The notes beneath the pieces are model-generated. The model was not told the DNA's origin, ran no database searches, and saw only the letters and a list, made by a program, of their open reading frames with translations. Of a stretch of 64,000 nt of DNA, positions 45,891 through 58,900 are shown piece by piece. Positions within the stretch are counted from its first letter, which is position 1, and each line of letters begins with the position of its first letter. Both the position numbers and the translations under genes were made by a program. Source of the stretch: Thermothielavioides terrestris NRRL 8126 (lineage: Eukaryota > Ascomycota > Sordariomycetes > Sordariales > Chaetomiaceae); assembly GCF_000226115.1 (NCBI RefSeq), contig NC_016459.1, forward strand, positions 3,271,501 through 3,335,500, given 5' to 3'.

Positions 45891-46376
45891 TCAAGCGGTC
45901 GACGCTCCTGCTCCTTTCGGCTCCCACCCAGGGGTCGCCATTTCGAATGACTCAAAGACAAACGCCGGAGCTACCGTGCACCCAACCAGCGTCCAGGCAC
46001 CCAGGCTCCTTGCCCGCTGCCACTGCCCCCGCTGGATGACCGCTTGGGGGCGCTCCCCACTCCACAGGTCCTTCCCAAGAATAACATGCTCGACGGGCTT
46101 CTGGTCGTCGTCCCACGATAGCGAGAGCTGCAAGGGCGCGCCGGCGTAGTGATGCCAGATCTCGACGGCGTCAAGGACGCGGTGCCAGTGCGACAACCCC
46201 GAGTCGCCCTCCAGGAGGTAGTAGATGCAAGTGCTGTTGGCACGCGCCTTTCCCTCTCCATCGGCGGACACTGACGTTGCCGTATCGCGGAAGGTCTCGA
46301 TGTAGTAGCCCTTCTCCGGGTGCGGAGCGAGGTTGAGCGCAGAAATCACCTCCTGGGCCGAGCGGCTGGATGCCAT
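45891..46376 (-). CDS. DUF985 / Cupin_5 family protein
   Basis: Single exon, 161 residues, no signal peptide. Family blocks are all present: VISALNLAPHPEKGYYIETF, TCIYYLLEGD, HRVLDAVEIWHHYAGAPLQL, and QRGQWQRARSLGAWTLVGCT with VAPAFVFESFE. These build a small metal-binding cupin barrel. The biochemical role of the family is not settled. It is head-to-head with a predicted secreted paralogue 830 bases away, whose first 90 codons align with it block for block (NPEKGYYRETFRD, TAIYYL). The intact copy gives the template that shows where the neighbour is broken. Confidence 0.9.
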   Translation of the reverse strand: MASSRSAQEVISALNLAPHPEKGYYIETFRDTATSVSADGEGKARANSTCIYYLLEGDSGLSHWHRVLDAVEIWHHYAGAPLQLSLSWDDDQKPVEHVILGKDLWSGERPQAVIQRGQWQRARSLGAWTLVGCTVAPAFVFESFEMATPGWEPKGAGASTA

Positions 46377-47206
46377 GGTGTCGAATGTGGTAGTGTAGAG
46401 TCGATCAGAGGCACGGGTTCAGGCCCCATGCGAGTGAGAGAGCGCACACAAGTCCTTCTCCCTGTGCCATTTTAATATCTTCTGTGCTTTCACATCCAGG
46501 GCAGGGGGTGACAAACGCAGCCACCGCGGCGCCATGGGTACTGGGGTCTTGTCAAGACGTCTGCGGGTCTGACAGCTCCACTCCATGCAAGATTTCTCAT
46601 CAAGATGGTAGTGTAGCTTAAAGCTTGGCTCCGCAGTGAGATTAGGCTGCAGTTATCTGGTCCATAATGAGGTAGCTTTTGGCCCCCCTTTCGGCTTCCT
46701 CCGGAGAGCCAGGAGATAAGGGGCAGAGGAGGATGACGGACTCCCTTCCTCCATGCCCTAGCACATCCTTCGTGCTCGGGGTATTCCGTACTGTGTAGTT
46801 AGCGCAAGCTAATGCCGCAGGTCGTTTTGAGAACGTGCGCCGTTCCAGTATGTACATTACCTGGCTGCTCTCTGCCTGTTTGATACTCCGGCATTGCGGA
46901 GTGAAAACCCTGACAAGTGTGGGTGAGCAAATTCGACTTGAACATTGCTTGCCCCTTGTGGTCCGATTGTTTGAATTCCAGCCACTGGTGTAAGAAACCG
47001 TTCAGCCGTGCCGCAAACACACAGGCGACAACACATTCTGCCCCCAATTCCGCCCCCAAATTGCGGAAGGGGCGGTCAACTGCAATGCCGATGGAATGAC
47101 AGGGCCTTTGGCTTGTGCGGTATGCCACGCACGAGGAGTCAACAAGTCGGTCCGTTCTCCAAAGAAAGAACTCCTCTTTGTTTTCCATTTCTCATCCTCG
47201 AACACA
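46377..47206. other. Divergent promoter region of the two DUF985 genes
   Basis: 830 bases shared by the 5' ends of the paralogous pair. No coding signal. It would drive both genes in opposite directions. Confidence 0.5.
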
Positions 47207-47477
47207 ATGGCCCGAATCGCTCAGCTTCTAGTCTTCCTCTCCCTGGCGGCGCTGTGCTACATCCAGGGCGCCCTCGCCAACCCACCCACAGCAATCGACG
47301 CGTCTCGGCGCGGCGGCTGGGGCAAACCCGTTCAGCCGTACACCGCGCAGCAGGTCGTCGCCAAGCTCAACCTCACTGCCAATCCCGAGAAGGGCTACTA
47401 CAGGGAGACGTTCCGGGACCCGCGCCTGATCCAGACGGGCAACGGCACCCGCTCCGCTAGCACGGCCATCTACTACC
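47207..47477 (+). pseudogene. Secreted DUF985 paralogue, 5' part, split by a retrotransposon
   Basis: ATG at 47207. Residues 1-25 form a clear signal peptide (MARIAQLLVFLSLAALCYIQ, then GALA before the cleavage region). The family block AQQVVAKLNLTANPEKGYYR and RSASTAIYY follow. The frame ends at the copia insertion after the target duplication CTACC (47473-47477); a read-through frame into the LTR stops at 47690-47692. The second part resumes at 63964. The signal peptide is absent from the neighbouring paralogue, so the pair once supplied an intracellular and an extracellular version. The break removes the metal-site half of the cupin, so the gene is almost certainly dead. Confidence 0.9.
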
Positions 47478-47687
47478 TGTCAGAACTAGCCCGGCCCGGG
47501 GTAGCGGGCCGGCCCACCGAGATTAGGATCCACCAGCTTGATGCCCAACTGCCGCCCAAGACTAGGCTCCTGATCAGGAGAACTCTCCTACAATACAATA
47601 TCCTCAACACTACGATTGATTCTAGTTGTACGTATTGCTTACATTGTAATAGCTTCATCTTCCTAAGCCGGCGTAGCGGTTCCAACA
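47478..47687 (+). repeat. Copia 5' LTR
   Basis: Begins TGTCAGAACTAG and ends TTCCAACA. Compared by eye with the 3' LTR it has the same length and about 16 differences, all C/T or G/A transitions, as expected from RIP rather than ordinary ageing. Confidence 0.93.
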
Positions 47688-47759
47688 ATTAAGAGTCTTA
47701 TTAGCTCGAAAACCTAGCCCTATCTCTAAGTATATAGCCCTACGTATAGTACTTAGTAG

Positions 47760-49873
47760 CAACTACTATATCTTCGAAAGCTAATATAAAGATCAATATT
47801 ATTCTAGCTAGTCTAGATAACTAGATAGCTTAGAACTATAAGTTCGTTAATAAGGCTAAATATCTCGACCTACTTGACTACTTCGAAGGCAAAGTGGAGC
47901 TCCTCTCGAAGCCTATAATGGCCGATATCTATAATCTCGCCTATAAGCGTATCTAGTATAAGCTCTAGGAATATATCGTCGAACTATAAGCTTCTATACT
48001 AGCTATAGCTATAGGAGCTCTAGCCGATCTAAGAGTACCTACTATAGGCGAGTAGCGGCCTAGCACTGCCTCTATAGCCTAGGATAACAATATAGATTCC
48101 TAGACCCTCTCTAAGAATGAAGGTCTATAAGAGTAGCCTAGTGTCAAGGTATTAAATAGCCACTAGAGGAAGCTCTATAATAAGAGAGAGAAGTAGTTCA
48201 ATAATAATATCGTTATCGTTATTTTATAGATTGAGAAGGATCTAGACTATAAGTATAAAGACTATAAACGCTAGACCAATTACTTTACTTAGATACTAAC
48301 CTTTATAACTACTATAGTAGTAGCTAACTACTAGGCTATCTACTTTATAGAGTATACCGACCTTCGAACGTAGTATAATAACTTTAAGAAGACTGTTTAG
48401 CCGACTATCGAAACAATAATAGAGCTTTGAATATATATTTATATCTATCTCAATGCATTTAAATATCCTAGGAACGTATATATTAAGGAGGCTAATTTCA
48501 AGAGGTAGCTCGTTAAGTAGGAGAACCTAATAGATAAGGCCTCCCTCTAGAAGATAAGTAAGGCAAAGGATCCTAGCCTATAGTTTAATAAACTGATAGC
48601 TATATTAAAGAAGCTATTTTTAAACTTTGTTTCCCTCTATACTATAAGTAAGATAGAGATCCTTAAGAAGCTAACCTTTTAAGATATAGCTATAGAAGTC
48701 TATAAAGGAATATACCTATTCTTTAAAAAGGCGCCTAACTATATAGGGAAAGGATCTTTCCTAATATATAGCCCTAGAGAAAAAGAAAATAAAGACCCTA
48801 AGCAACTAGAAGATTAGGAGGATTACCTTAGACGCTAAGCTAGTTGTAAAGAGGGAGCTAAAATCGGCTAATCCTACTTTAAATATAAACTAAATATACT
48901 TATAGCTCCTAGTACCTCTATAAGGTCCTCGAGTATATTAAGGAAGTACTACGTCTATAATTACTTCTATCTAATTGAATAGTACTACTACTTAAACCCT
49001 AAGAGTATACTACCTAGGTAGGAACCTAGAGAATATATTAAGGCTTATATAGAAGCTAATTTAAAGGCCGATTCAACTCTATAAACAGAGGCTAATAGGC
49101 TCTAGATAAAGAGGTCTAGGAGTAGTCTCGCTAACGATATAAAGAGCGATATAGGCGAAGATCCGCTACTATATTAACTAGCTGACCGCTCTAAGAGAGC
49201 TATAGCTACGCTCTTAATAAAGGAGCCTAAAGTCTCTAAAGTGGATATAGCAGATGCCAACGTCCCCGAAGAGGGCACTACTCCTAAAGAGAGTACTACC
49301 TAGGAAGAAGGTAACGCCCCTAAAGTAGGCACTGCCCCCAAAGTAGGTATTGCCCCTAATATAGGCAACGCCCTCGACGTAGGCACCAACATTATAGCGA
49401 TGTTCAGCTACTAGTATATTGTAAGAATATAGTAGTAGAAAGCTATAGGCAAATATATAGCGAGCTTCGCTACGATCTTAGCTATATTCTAAATAGGCTA
49501 GAGATATCCTTTAATTAACTTAGTGATCCTAGATTTAGAGTTAACTATTTATATTACCAACTATCTAAATAGGTTTAAAAGGCCTCCTAAGTTAGCTATA
49601 CCTAATGACTATATCTAGGTAGGCGAATACCCTATTTAGATTAAAGGATATAGTAAAATGGATATTAAACTATAGAACAACGAGGGTATTATAGTCTTTA
49701 TACTATACAACGTAGCTTACTGCCTAACCTTCGTATATAACATTGTATTGTTAAAGTAGCTTAACTAACGAGGGATCTAGTAGGACAATAGGCTAGAGAG
49801 TATACTAAACTACCTACTTAGGCGCTAAGATTATATGCTCTTTAGATATACTACGAAGAAGCTCTAACAATAT
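47760..49873 (+). pseudogene. Copia gag-protease region, RIP-inactivated
   Basis: One + frame reads as protein if TAG/TAA are ignored. Gag-like pieces lie near 47810-48000 (NKAKYLDLLDYFEGK, IYNLAYKRI). A protease/pre-integrase-like piece is at about 49680-49790 (EGIIVFILYNVAYCLTFVYN), equivalent to the VxLxxVxYxPxxxxNL block after the copia protease. The frame ends at the gypsy insertion (49873) and continues in the same frame at 60328. At least 20 in-frame stops, all TAG/TAA as far as read, make it non-functional. Confidence 0.75.
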
Positions 49874-50122
49874 TGTTATACGCAGATGGTGCTCGGTGAC
49901 CATCTAGCGGTAAACGTGTAAGGGTGAGAAAGATCAATGCCTCTCAGCCTCGTCAGCTAATGAGGTAGCACTCCTGAACACTAGTATATGTCACAAAAGT
50001 ATATTGATATAGTCTGCCGTTCTACAAAGGGGTTATAAGCGAGGTTCCCTTTTTTAAAGGAACGCTCGTCACCCCTAACCACAGTACAGTTATAGGTGCC
50101 TTTGCTATAGTTGCGTATAATA
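49874..50122 (-). repeat. Gypsy 3' LTR
   Basis: Same length as the copy at 60074-60322. On the + strand it starts TGTTATACGC; its other end reads TA where the partner has CA. All differences seen between the two copies are C/T or G/A. Confidence 0.93.
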
Positions 50123-50385
50123 AGTGCCTAGGGACAAGAAGAAAAAGATAGTGTCCTCACCATTATTATAGAACTTAATATAGGATAAAGGAGTATATAG
50201 AAAGGAAGAAAACTAATCTATATTATACTCTATATAGGATTTCTATATTTATTATTCTAGTCTATAGCAAGGTCCTCCATTGCGATTTGCCTATTCATTT
50301 GTTCTACTTATCTAGGTCGACAGTGCTATTGCTAGTGTATAGGTCGTCCCTAGCTACCTTCGACGTCTCCCAACGTTGATCAGGT

Positions 50386-52152
50386 ATCGTCGTTACGTTA
50401 ACTCTATAGCGTCTTAGCCGGCGTTGCTAGTATAACCAATAGCGTAGCTTTAGCTATAGGTGTCTTACTTAGCGTCTTCTATATAGGCAACTATATAGCT
50501 TTAACAGCGTATACTATAGTTATAGTTATAGTATAAGCGATCTTAGGTACTACTTTATAGTAGCTAGCAATCTAAATAGATGTTCTAGCTTATTTTGTAA
50601 TAGCTGCCTTTATAGTAAGTAAGTCTATCGTAGCAGCTTAGGTCTCGATAGCCGCTAAACGGCGCTCAACGTCCTATATACACTATACTAGTCCTATATA
50701 AATGCCGTTGTATAAGTTCACTGTCGTTTAAATAGCGAGGTCGATCTTCTCTAAAAGGGCGTTGTTCTTATAATAGAGATCCGTTATAGTCTTATTATAT
50801 ACTAGCTATAGGTCGTTGATCTTTACTATCTAGTGATAGTATATATTATTAAGGTCGCTTTAGAAGGTAAGACTACTAGGATCTAGGTTACCAACTTTGC
50901 TATTTGCTTCTAACGTATTAATGAACTTTGTTAATTTTATTATAGTTTTTTCGACCTCCTTGATATAGACTTGGTATTTCTAAGCAAATTAGAGTAGATC
51001 CTTAGTCAACGTTTATACCGCTTTTATATCCGTTTATAGAGATTTGATAGCGTTATTATTCGTAGTAACTATATAGCTAGTACTACTTACTACGTCTATA
51101 GCTTAAGCGTTGTTGTAATAGGCTAATTCAAGCTCTACTAATATTATATTTATAGAAGGGTTGCCCTCGCCCTTAGACAAGATATAATATAATATAAGGA
51201 TTTCTATCGTAGTCGATATATAGCTTACTATAACTATATCTATCTCTTAGAACTCTTTAAGGGCTCTCTTAATTGTATCCTTGATCCTTTAAACGTATAG
51301 GTTGTATATAAAGCTAGTAGACTTATTACTAAAATCCTTCTTTAGGACTATACAATAGAACCTAGTGAATTACATTACTAGCTTAGCTATATATTTGTTA
51401 TTATAATTAAAATCTATATATATATAAGCAAGTGCTTCGCTTATAGTAGCGATATACTTGTTTATAGCTCTAGTTAGGCGCTAAGAGTACCTATACGATA
51501 TATAGGTTTCCTAAAGCTCTAAGATATAGTATATCTTAGTCGCTATATCCTCCTTATCACTAGTGTAATTGGTACTATCGTCGTCGGAGACGTCTAGGTC
51601 GTCGTCAATTATAGTAGCCTTGTCTTCTAATACGATATATAGAGCTTACTAAACTTCCTAGTGCTATACGCTAACGGAGGAGACGTTGCTAGTTTCCAAA
51701 TACTTGATCCCTAGTATACGTTGTAGGGGCTACTCCCCTTCTATATATTTATAAGTCAAGAGAGTTTCTAAGCGCTCTTATATAGTATTGCTATCTAACG
51801 TTTCGTTGTAGTCCTTATAGACTTCCTATTCGTTGTTAGACACTACGATATAGTCTATAGTAACATTCTACTATCGCTCTTTACAAGCGGTCTCTAAGCT
51901 ATTTTAGATTACTTTAGCTATATTAGCTTCTTTAGTAGCTATCATTTCGTTATTATAAGTAGTTCTAGTAACAACGTCTTTAGTAATAGCCTAGTAGGAC
52001 ATAGAAGCTCCTAGGACGTATAAAGGAATGCTAGGCGTATTGTCGATTTTCTTTACTCCTTCTATTTACTTAGCTACAAGTCGGGCACTCTCCCTCTTTT
52101 AGGTATTAGTAGTATAGCCTTTGGTAGACGTCTTTCTTATATAGGGAGGCAT
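50386..52152 (-). pseudogene. Extra reading frame downstream of the chromovirus pol (unknown coiled-coil protein)
   Basis: A single - strand frame from an ATG at 52152 (MPPYIRKTSTKGYTT) runs about 589 codons. It is interrupted by roughly 35 stops, all TAG or TAA until a TGA near 50386; these are the stops RIP makes from CAG, CAA and TGG. Between stops the peptides look like protein. There is a polar N-terminal part, an acidic stretch (DDDLDVSDDDSTNYTSDKED near 51590), then long heptad-like helices (KEVEKTIIKLTKFINTLEA near 50930 and NALLEKIDLAI near 50750). I see no signal peptide, clear membrane span, zinc knuckle, protease or polymerase motif. It sits where env-like genes sit in some Ty3/gypsy elements, separated from pol by about 800 bases. 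It may be an accessory gene of this lineage, or cargo. I do not recognise it. Confidence 0.55.
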
Positions 52153-52949
52153 CTTATAAATGACGAAGGCTAGTTAGGTATCTCCCTTTATAATGTCGAT
52201 ATAATTGTACTTAAGTACTTCGCTACTCGATAATGTTAGTGAGCTAAGAGAATCGACTATATAGTCGCCTCTATCGTTGATATAGATATTACAAGAATAT
52301 ATAGTAGATTGTCTTGATTTACAAATGTAGTATAAACGTATATCGACTAATAGTAGCTTATATAAATATATATAGCTTAGTAATAAGAAGGTTTGACGAT
52401 CGATTGTATAGCGAATATAAATAACTATAATAAGGAATTGTTAGGGAAGATAGATACATTGAGGTTGATATACGAAGAGAAAGGAAATTATAGTAGCCTA
52501 CATTAGGCTATTCTAGAAGTAAATAAAAACAATAGCGCGATACCTATAGTCAATAAATAGTATTACTATCTAATAGTAGCTAGAGAATAGAACATTATAC
52601 CCTTAAAGCTCGAAGCTCTATACCTTTATAGCAATAGGATAGCTTTCCCTAACCATTTATAGGTCAAGGTCAATAACAAATCTATATATAGGAAAACTAG
52701 GATAAGCAAAGTACTTAACGAACTGAATGACTATAGTTTTATAACTAAAAGCATTAGTAATATCTAAGTAAAGGGTAAAGAGAGGAAAAACTAGGAGATC
52801 TATAAGATAGAGGATAGCACTTATATGTCTAGTAGCGGTATAGTAGTAATAGATATACTAAAGCAAATATATTTTAATAAGGAAAGTGTAAGCAAACAAA
52901 AGGAAGAGAGGGAGATAGGAAAGAAGGAAAGGGAAAGTCAATAATAGTA

Positions 52950-55900
52950 TAGCTATCAGTAGTCGCTACCTTTCCTTTGTAGTAGCTCGACGACAACTCG
53001 TTTCTAAAATCAAGGAATCTCCTTTACTTCCTTCTATTCCTTAATAGCGATACCCTTATTATAGTGTTCCTTCTCCTAGTCGATAGGGTACGCCTTTTCG
53101 TACTCCTCGACAAGTTCCTTAGTACCGTTAACAAGCTAGATATATAGGATCTACTAGTCGTCCTTAGCGGTGAATCCTTTCTATTGTACTAGATACTTGA
53201 CTTTGGGTTTTCGGTTCTTCTAAATAATATATCGTTATACAATTCTCTCAATTTCCTAATACTCGTCTCTATCAACGATTATAGGGCTAGAGGGCTCTAC
53301 GTTATAGCTAAAGGGGTCTTTCCCCTAATCTAGTTTCTATAACTAGGAAACTAAAACTATAGAATAGACTTTCTAACTAGCTAGGAAATTAAGCTTATAG
53401 GCGTTTCTATCGATTTTATAGACAATCTTGAATAGTCCTACCTACTATAGCAACTACTTTCATTTAGGCTTTCCTAGGAGATAGTATTCGTTGTATAGTC
53501 GTAGGTAAACGGTATCTCCTACTTCGAACTTAGTAGATATATACTTATCGTTGTAATATATCTTTACGATAGCGCCTATATAATTGATCTATTCCACTAC
53601 TTCCTCCTAATACTATTGTCTAAGGACACTGATAGCTTTAGTAGAGGCAACAGTACCCTTTTTATAGTGAAGTATATCTAGGATAAAGCGTAGTTTAAAG
53701 CTATATACTAACTCGTTTAACGATCTTCCAATAGTGACTACAAGCGTATTATTAAGGTTATACTATAATATAGGGAGAAGTAGAGGCTATAGCGTTCTTA
53801 GTTTTTCTATAGCTTCTATATAGATAGCGATTTCTACTATCTAGTTTATCCTCTTTGACTAACCGTCTATCTAAGGATAATAGGCTATCGAAAAAAGGAG
53901 GCTAACATCTAGGATATAAAAGATTTCCTTCTATAGGTCAGAGGTGAACTTAGTATCTTAGTCGCTAATGATTTACACTAAGAGTCCCTAATCTATATAT
54001 ATTAGTGCTCTAAGGATTATAACGGTCTATTCCTCTACTAACATTTTATCGTTTCTAGCTATAAGAAGCTTCTTCTTACTAAACTTATAGGTAATGGTAT
54101 ATATAGCGTTAAGGATTAGGTACTTTTTCATTGACTACAATATCTCTTCGAAGGATATAGTAGATAAACTAACGATAAAATCTATAGTAATAGTATAGAA
54201 AGGCTATAGCGATATCTAAATTAGCTAAAGGTCTCTAGGCTTTAGTTCTTTTAAAGTCTAGTTCTCTTTATATATAGGGCAATACTAAATATATTTATAT
54301 ACTATCTAGCGCTTTCGATTAAATGCGAATACTAAAAGGTTCGCTATTATATTATCTATACCGAAATAGTAAGTGTTGTCGTATACAATAGTAAAAATGT
54401 CCTTGATATAGCTATTAAAGATATAAAGCTTCTTCGCTCTTTTATAGTCGACGTAGTAGAGGAGACCGTCTTTTAGTTTATAGGGTCTAAGCTATAGCTT
54501 TCGATGCTACTTTCTTCGTAGTTCTCCTTCTCACTCTTTACATTCTCTCTACTTAGCAATCTTCTTAGCTCGTTCTTCTATATTATAGAGACTCCTAATG
54601 ATCTTGTTATACTAGCAGTCATTAGGGTAAACTATAGTCAACTTAGCTTTAAACTCGTCACTAATAACTAGTTCGAAGGTACTAGTGTCTATAGCGTAGT
54701 ATTCCTTAGTGTCGATCTAGGTAGTAGACTAAATGTCCTCTAGTTCGTTAGTAGCGTTTTAGGTTTCGTTAAGGGCGTCCTCCTCGAAGGTCGGTAGGCG
54801 TAATAGGGCGTCTAGTACAACGTTGAGCTTTCCTAGTATATAGAAAATGTTAAGGTCGAACTAGGATAGCTAGTTTATAGCGTTAGTAAGCTTTAAGTTG
54901 GCCTTTACAAAGTCTATAGTAGCGAGAGACGTATACTTTACAATACCTCTAGTTGCTATATAGTCTATTAGGATATTTATAGGGTATTAGTTTAATTATA
55001 CTATTTTTCAAAGCTTTCTAACTGCTTATATAATAGTAGCGACTTCTACTTCTATACTCCTATACTTCCTTTCTACATTAGAAGTTAAATGGGATAAGAA
55101 TATAATAGGCTAGATCTTACTACTTAAAATATCTTAGCTAAGGATATTAGTACTATCCTATTTACTATAGAGTTGAAAGACGATTGCTCTATATCCCTTG
55201 CCGTTTATATTAAGCTTAATAAATAGTAGCTTATTAGGACAGTAATAATATAGGAAGTACTACTTATATAGATATTCTTATAGCAACCTAAAGGACTCTA
55301 GTTCTACTAGTATAGGCTCGAATTTAGCGTTCGAAGTAAATACTTTCCTAGCGTTCTTCGACTTAGCGATAGGAAGGTCTCTACTTACTCTCCTTTAGGT
55401 AAAGAGCTTAGTTTTATAATCCTATAGAGGCTACGCTTTCACTATATATTATAGGATACCCTTATATAGCTATCTAGCTATACTAAGGTACTACTCTAAG
55501 GTTTTAAAGGTATTAGGGAACTTAAGTTTCTTAAATATAGCAATCCTATCGTCTATCTTAGCTACTCCTTCGCCATTGACTATATAGCTAAGCAGTCTCA
55601 CTGACGAGTAGGCTATAAAGGATTTTTCTATTGAAATATAAACGTATACCTTGTTGAAGATATCGAGAACTGTCTCAATGTACTTAAGGTACTCCTCTAT
55701 ATTCTTACTAGCGATAATAATATCATTGATATAGGCGTATATAAAGTGCTTATACTTATAGAATAAACGGTCTATAAAGCGCTATACGAAAGCTAGCGAG
55801 TTTTTAAATCCTATTAGTATAACGTTTAAACGTTCTAAACCTCTAGGACTAATAACCACTATATAGTTATAGTGTTCTTCTACGATTAGAAGCTAGAAGA

Positions 55901-58900
55901 AGAATCTAGAGGCGTTGAATACTATAAAGATTATATTACTTATCATTATATTTATAATATCGTCTTAGTTAGGCAATAGGTATATATCTAGTACCACCAA
56001 CGTATTTAGAGGCTGAAAGTCTACTATAGCTCTGCCTTTCGTTTTTCCAACAACTGTACAGTAGACTACGAAGACTAGGCAAACGATAGGGGTTAGCTAG
56101 TCTATAAAGTCTATCTTTCCTTATATATATAGTTTATCGTATTCTTCGTTGACGATCGCTTAGTCTTTAGCGCTTAGTAGATAAACCTAAACGGGCTTAA
56201 ACTAATTTTACTATCCGTTGACAAATAGAATTCTTATCTTCTAATCCTCTAGTATAAAGACAATGCTATAGTTATAGAAGACGTTATACTTGTCTAGTAG
56301 TACCTTTATCTCTTCTATATACCGTTTATCTTTACTATAGACGCTTACCCTTATTATTGACTTAATATATAGGATATCGTCTAGTTTCTCAATACTATAG
56401 AATAGTATATAGAACTCCTACTTAATAGGTAGCTTATACTTATCCTCTATTAGTATCTCTATTATCGGTTCCTTACCACTAGGCTCCTATTATATAGTCG
56501 TCGTTATTTATATATATTTGTCGTTTACAACGTTATCCTAGGTCTACTATATAAGGTTCTATACTATTGCCTAGATGTCCTCCTCTAGGCTATACTAAAG
56601 AAGGTGTCCAATACACTGTCCTTTGACAATAGTAATTAGGCGAGCAATATTATTCTTTACAACGGCCTAGTATACGCTTTTCACGTCTACAACGACGTCT
56701 AGTATACCCTTGACGTATAAAGCGAAGTAGAGCTCACGTTTCTAGCTACCTAGATTATCGTTATCGGTGTCTATATACTCGAACGTAGTCTTGATCAAAT
56801 GTTCCGTTATAGGTACAACTGTTATAGTGTTTATAGCTTTCACCTTTTAGATTATTCTTTTCTATTCTATATATACCTTCACCTTTATATTGTAGATGGA
56901 CTAGAAGTAATAGATAGATATATTAAAGTTAATCTTTACTCTGTTATAGAGTATAAAGTTAGTTCTAATCAATAGTTTCGCTTTTAAACCTTTAATGACA
57001 TTGGCTATTATAGTAAAGTGACTATCTACGTTAGTATTATAGACGATTCTTCGGATATAGAAGTTAAACTCAACTTACTTCTTGACTTTGGTATAGGCTC
57101 TAACGCCTTTGACAAAGTACAGCTTTATATCAATCCAATGTAGGTTCTTAGCCTACTTAGAGATAAACTCCTTATCGACAAGGTTAATATTACTACCTAT
57201 ATCAAAGTAAACCTCGGTGCCTAGCTCGCCTAGGTTTACACTAATATTGATTATAAGGTATATAGCTTGCTTATCTAATGCTTTTAGTAGTAGTATATAT
57301 AGCTATACTTCTATAATCTATCCTTTAGTTAATATAAAGTTTATATCCTTACTATTAAGCTTGTCTTCGTTGTTACTAAAGTTGTATTAACGGTCTATTT
57401 AGGGTTATATAGGTTTATACTTATCTTTATCGCCATTGTCGGCTATATATTTAAAAAGCTTATAATATATTATAAAGACTCTGCTATAGGCGGTATATTG
57501 CTAAATCTATAAAAGTTGTTATAGTAGTTTATTCTAGCTTAGTCTAGGCTAGCGAAAAGTATAATATAAATAGTAAGAACTATCGGCTTCCTCGTCTTCT
57601 AATTCCTTGTCTTCGGCTTCGATATTATATTCGTCGACAAGAATGTACTTAGTCTTCTCTAGCATTTTATAATAAAGGTTAGCGTCTTCGTTATCTCCTA
57701 TTACTATAATCTCGCTATAGTATAAGAAGGTACTATCTTCGAACTACTTCTTATATATATATATCTAAATCCGTTAAAGTCGTCGAAGTTGAAACGGTCT
57801 TCCCTAGTTGCCGTTGTCGCCTCTTCTCTAGCCGTTGAACAGTCTAAGTCCTCTTCTACGATCGTTAAACAATCGGTATCCTCTTCTATATCTAGTTGTA
57901 CTATAGAAGTTTCGGTTACTGAATAGTTGTACTCGATTACTATCTCTACGCTAATTGTTTCTAAGTCGCTAAGGTTTATCTTTATCTCTTCTCTAAAGAT
58001 CGTAATATCCTCTTCTACCTCTTCTTATCTAGAAGGCTCCGTTGTCCTCCTAGTTGTCTCCTTATCCTTCGTCGTTGTACTCTATATCTATATTATTGGC
58101 AATAGGACTATAGCCGATGATATAGCCCTTAGTAGCGTCCTAGCGAAGCTTATCTCTAACGATATATACTTTAGTGTCGAGAATATTAAGGAATACGCCT
58201 ATCTCTATAGTTATATCTAGTTTAGAGTATAACTAACGAAGTTCTAGATAGAGGTAGTTATATAGGTATATTAGACATTGCTCCTTAGTAGTATCTCCCT
58301 AAATATATATATATTTAAAGTATTCTATAGTGAATTTCTAGACTAGCTTATCTTTATAGTTGTCCTTTGTAGTATACTAGTTTTCGTTTAACTATTTCTC
58401 TACTTTATATCTCTTAATATAAAACTCCTTTTTTAAACGTTTAGTCTACGCTTTTATAGATATAGTCAATACTACCTTTTCTATAGTAGAGAGCTACTAC
58501 TTATACTATTATAGCGCTAATCCTCGAAGTAGGGTCTATATCTCTATATATAGGGTCTCTTCTCTTACTAGATAGTATCTAATAATCTAATCTATCTACT
58601 TAATCTAAAGGTTAACATCCTTATAGTATAGCTATTGTTTATTGTACTATAGGTCCTAGGGTTCCTTAGCTTCGTTCTCTATATTTAGCTAGAAGAGACC
58701 AATATCTTAAATCTTCTATTTCGACGTAGGTATAGACGATTACGAAGATATAATACTTCTATCCTTAGTTTTAAGCTAATGGTCTTCTACGCCTATAGCC
58801 CTATTCGCTCTTTCGATTATAACGTTTAGGTTCTCTATTATTCTAGCTATCTAGGTAAGAAAGTCCTATATAGCGAAAGTAGCTTAGATATCTATAGCTC

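Noticed and set aside
1..47477. CRISPR arrays, operons or bacterial-type signals
   Set aside because: Intron-bearing fungal genes throughout; no repeat-spacer pattern seen.
50123..50150. Purine-rich GACAAGAAGAAAAAGATAG as a polypurine tract for a + oriented inner element
   Set aside because: It lies next to the wrong LTR for that orientation, and all enzyme domains read on the - strand.
57927..58220. Hydrophobic 97-codon + frame inside the gypsy element
   Set aside because: Chance frame in RIP-mutated DNA, antisense to gag; composition (Ile, Ser, Val, Tyr) follows base composition.
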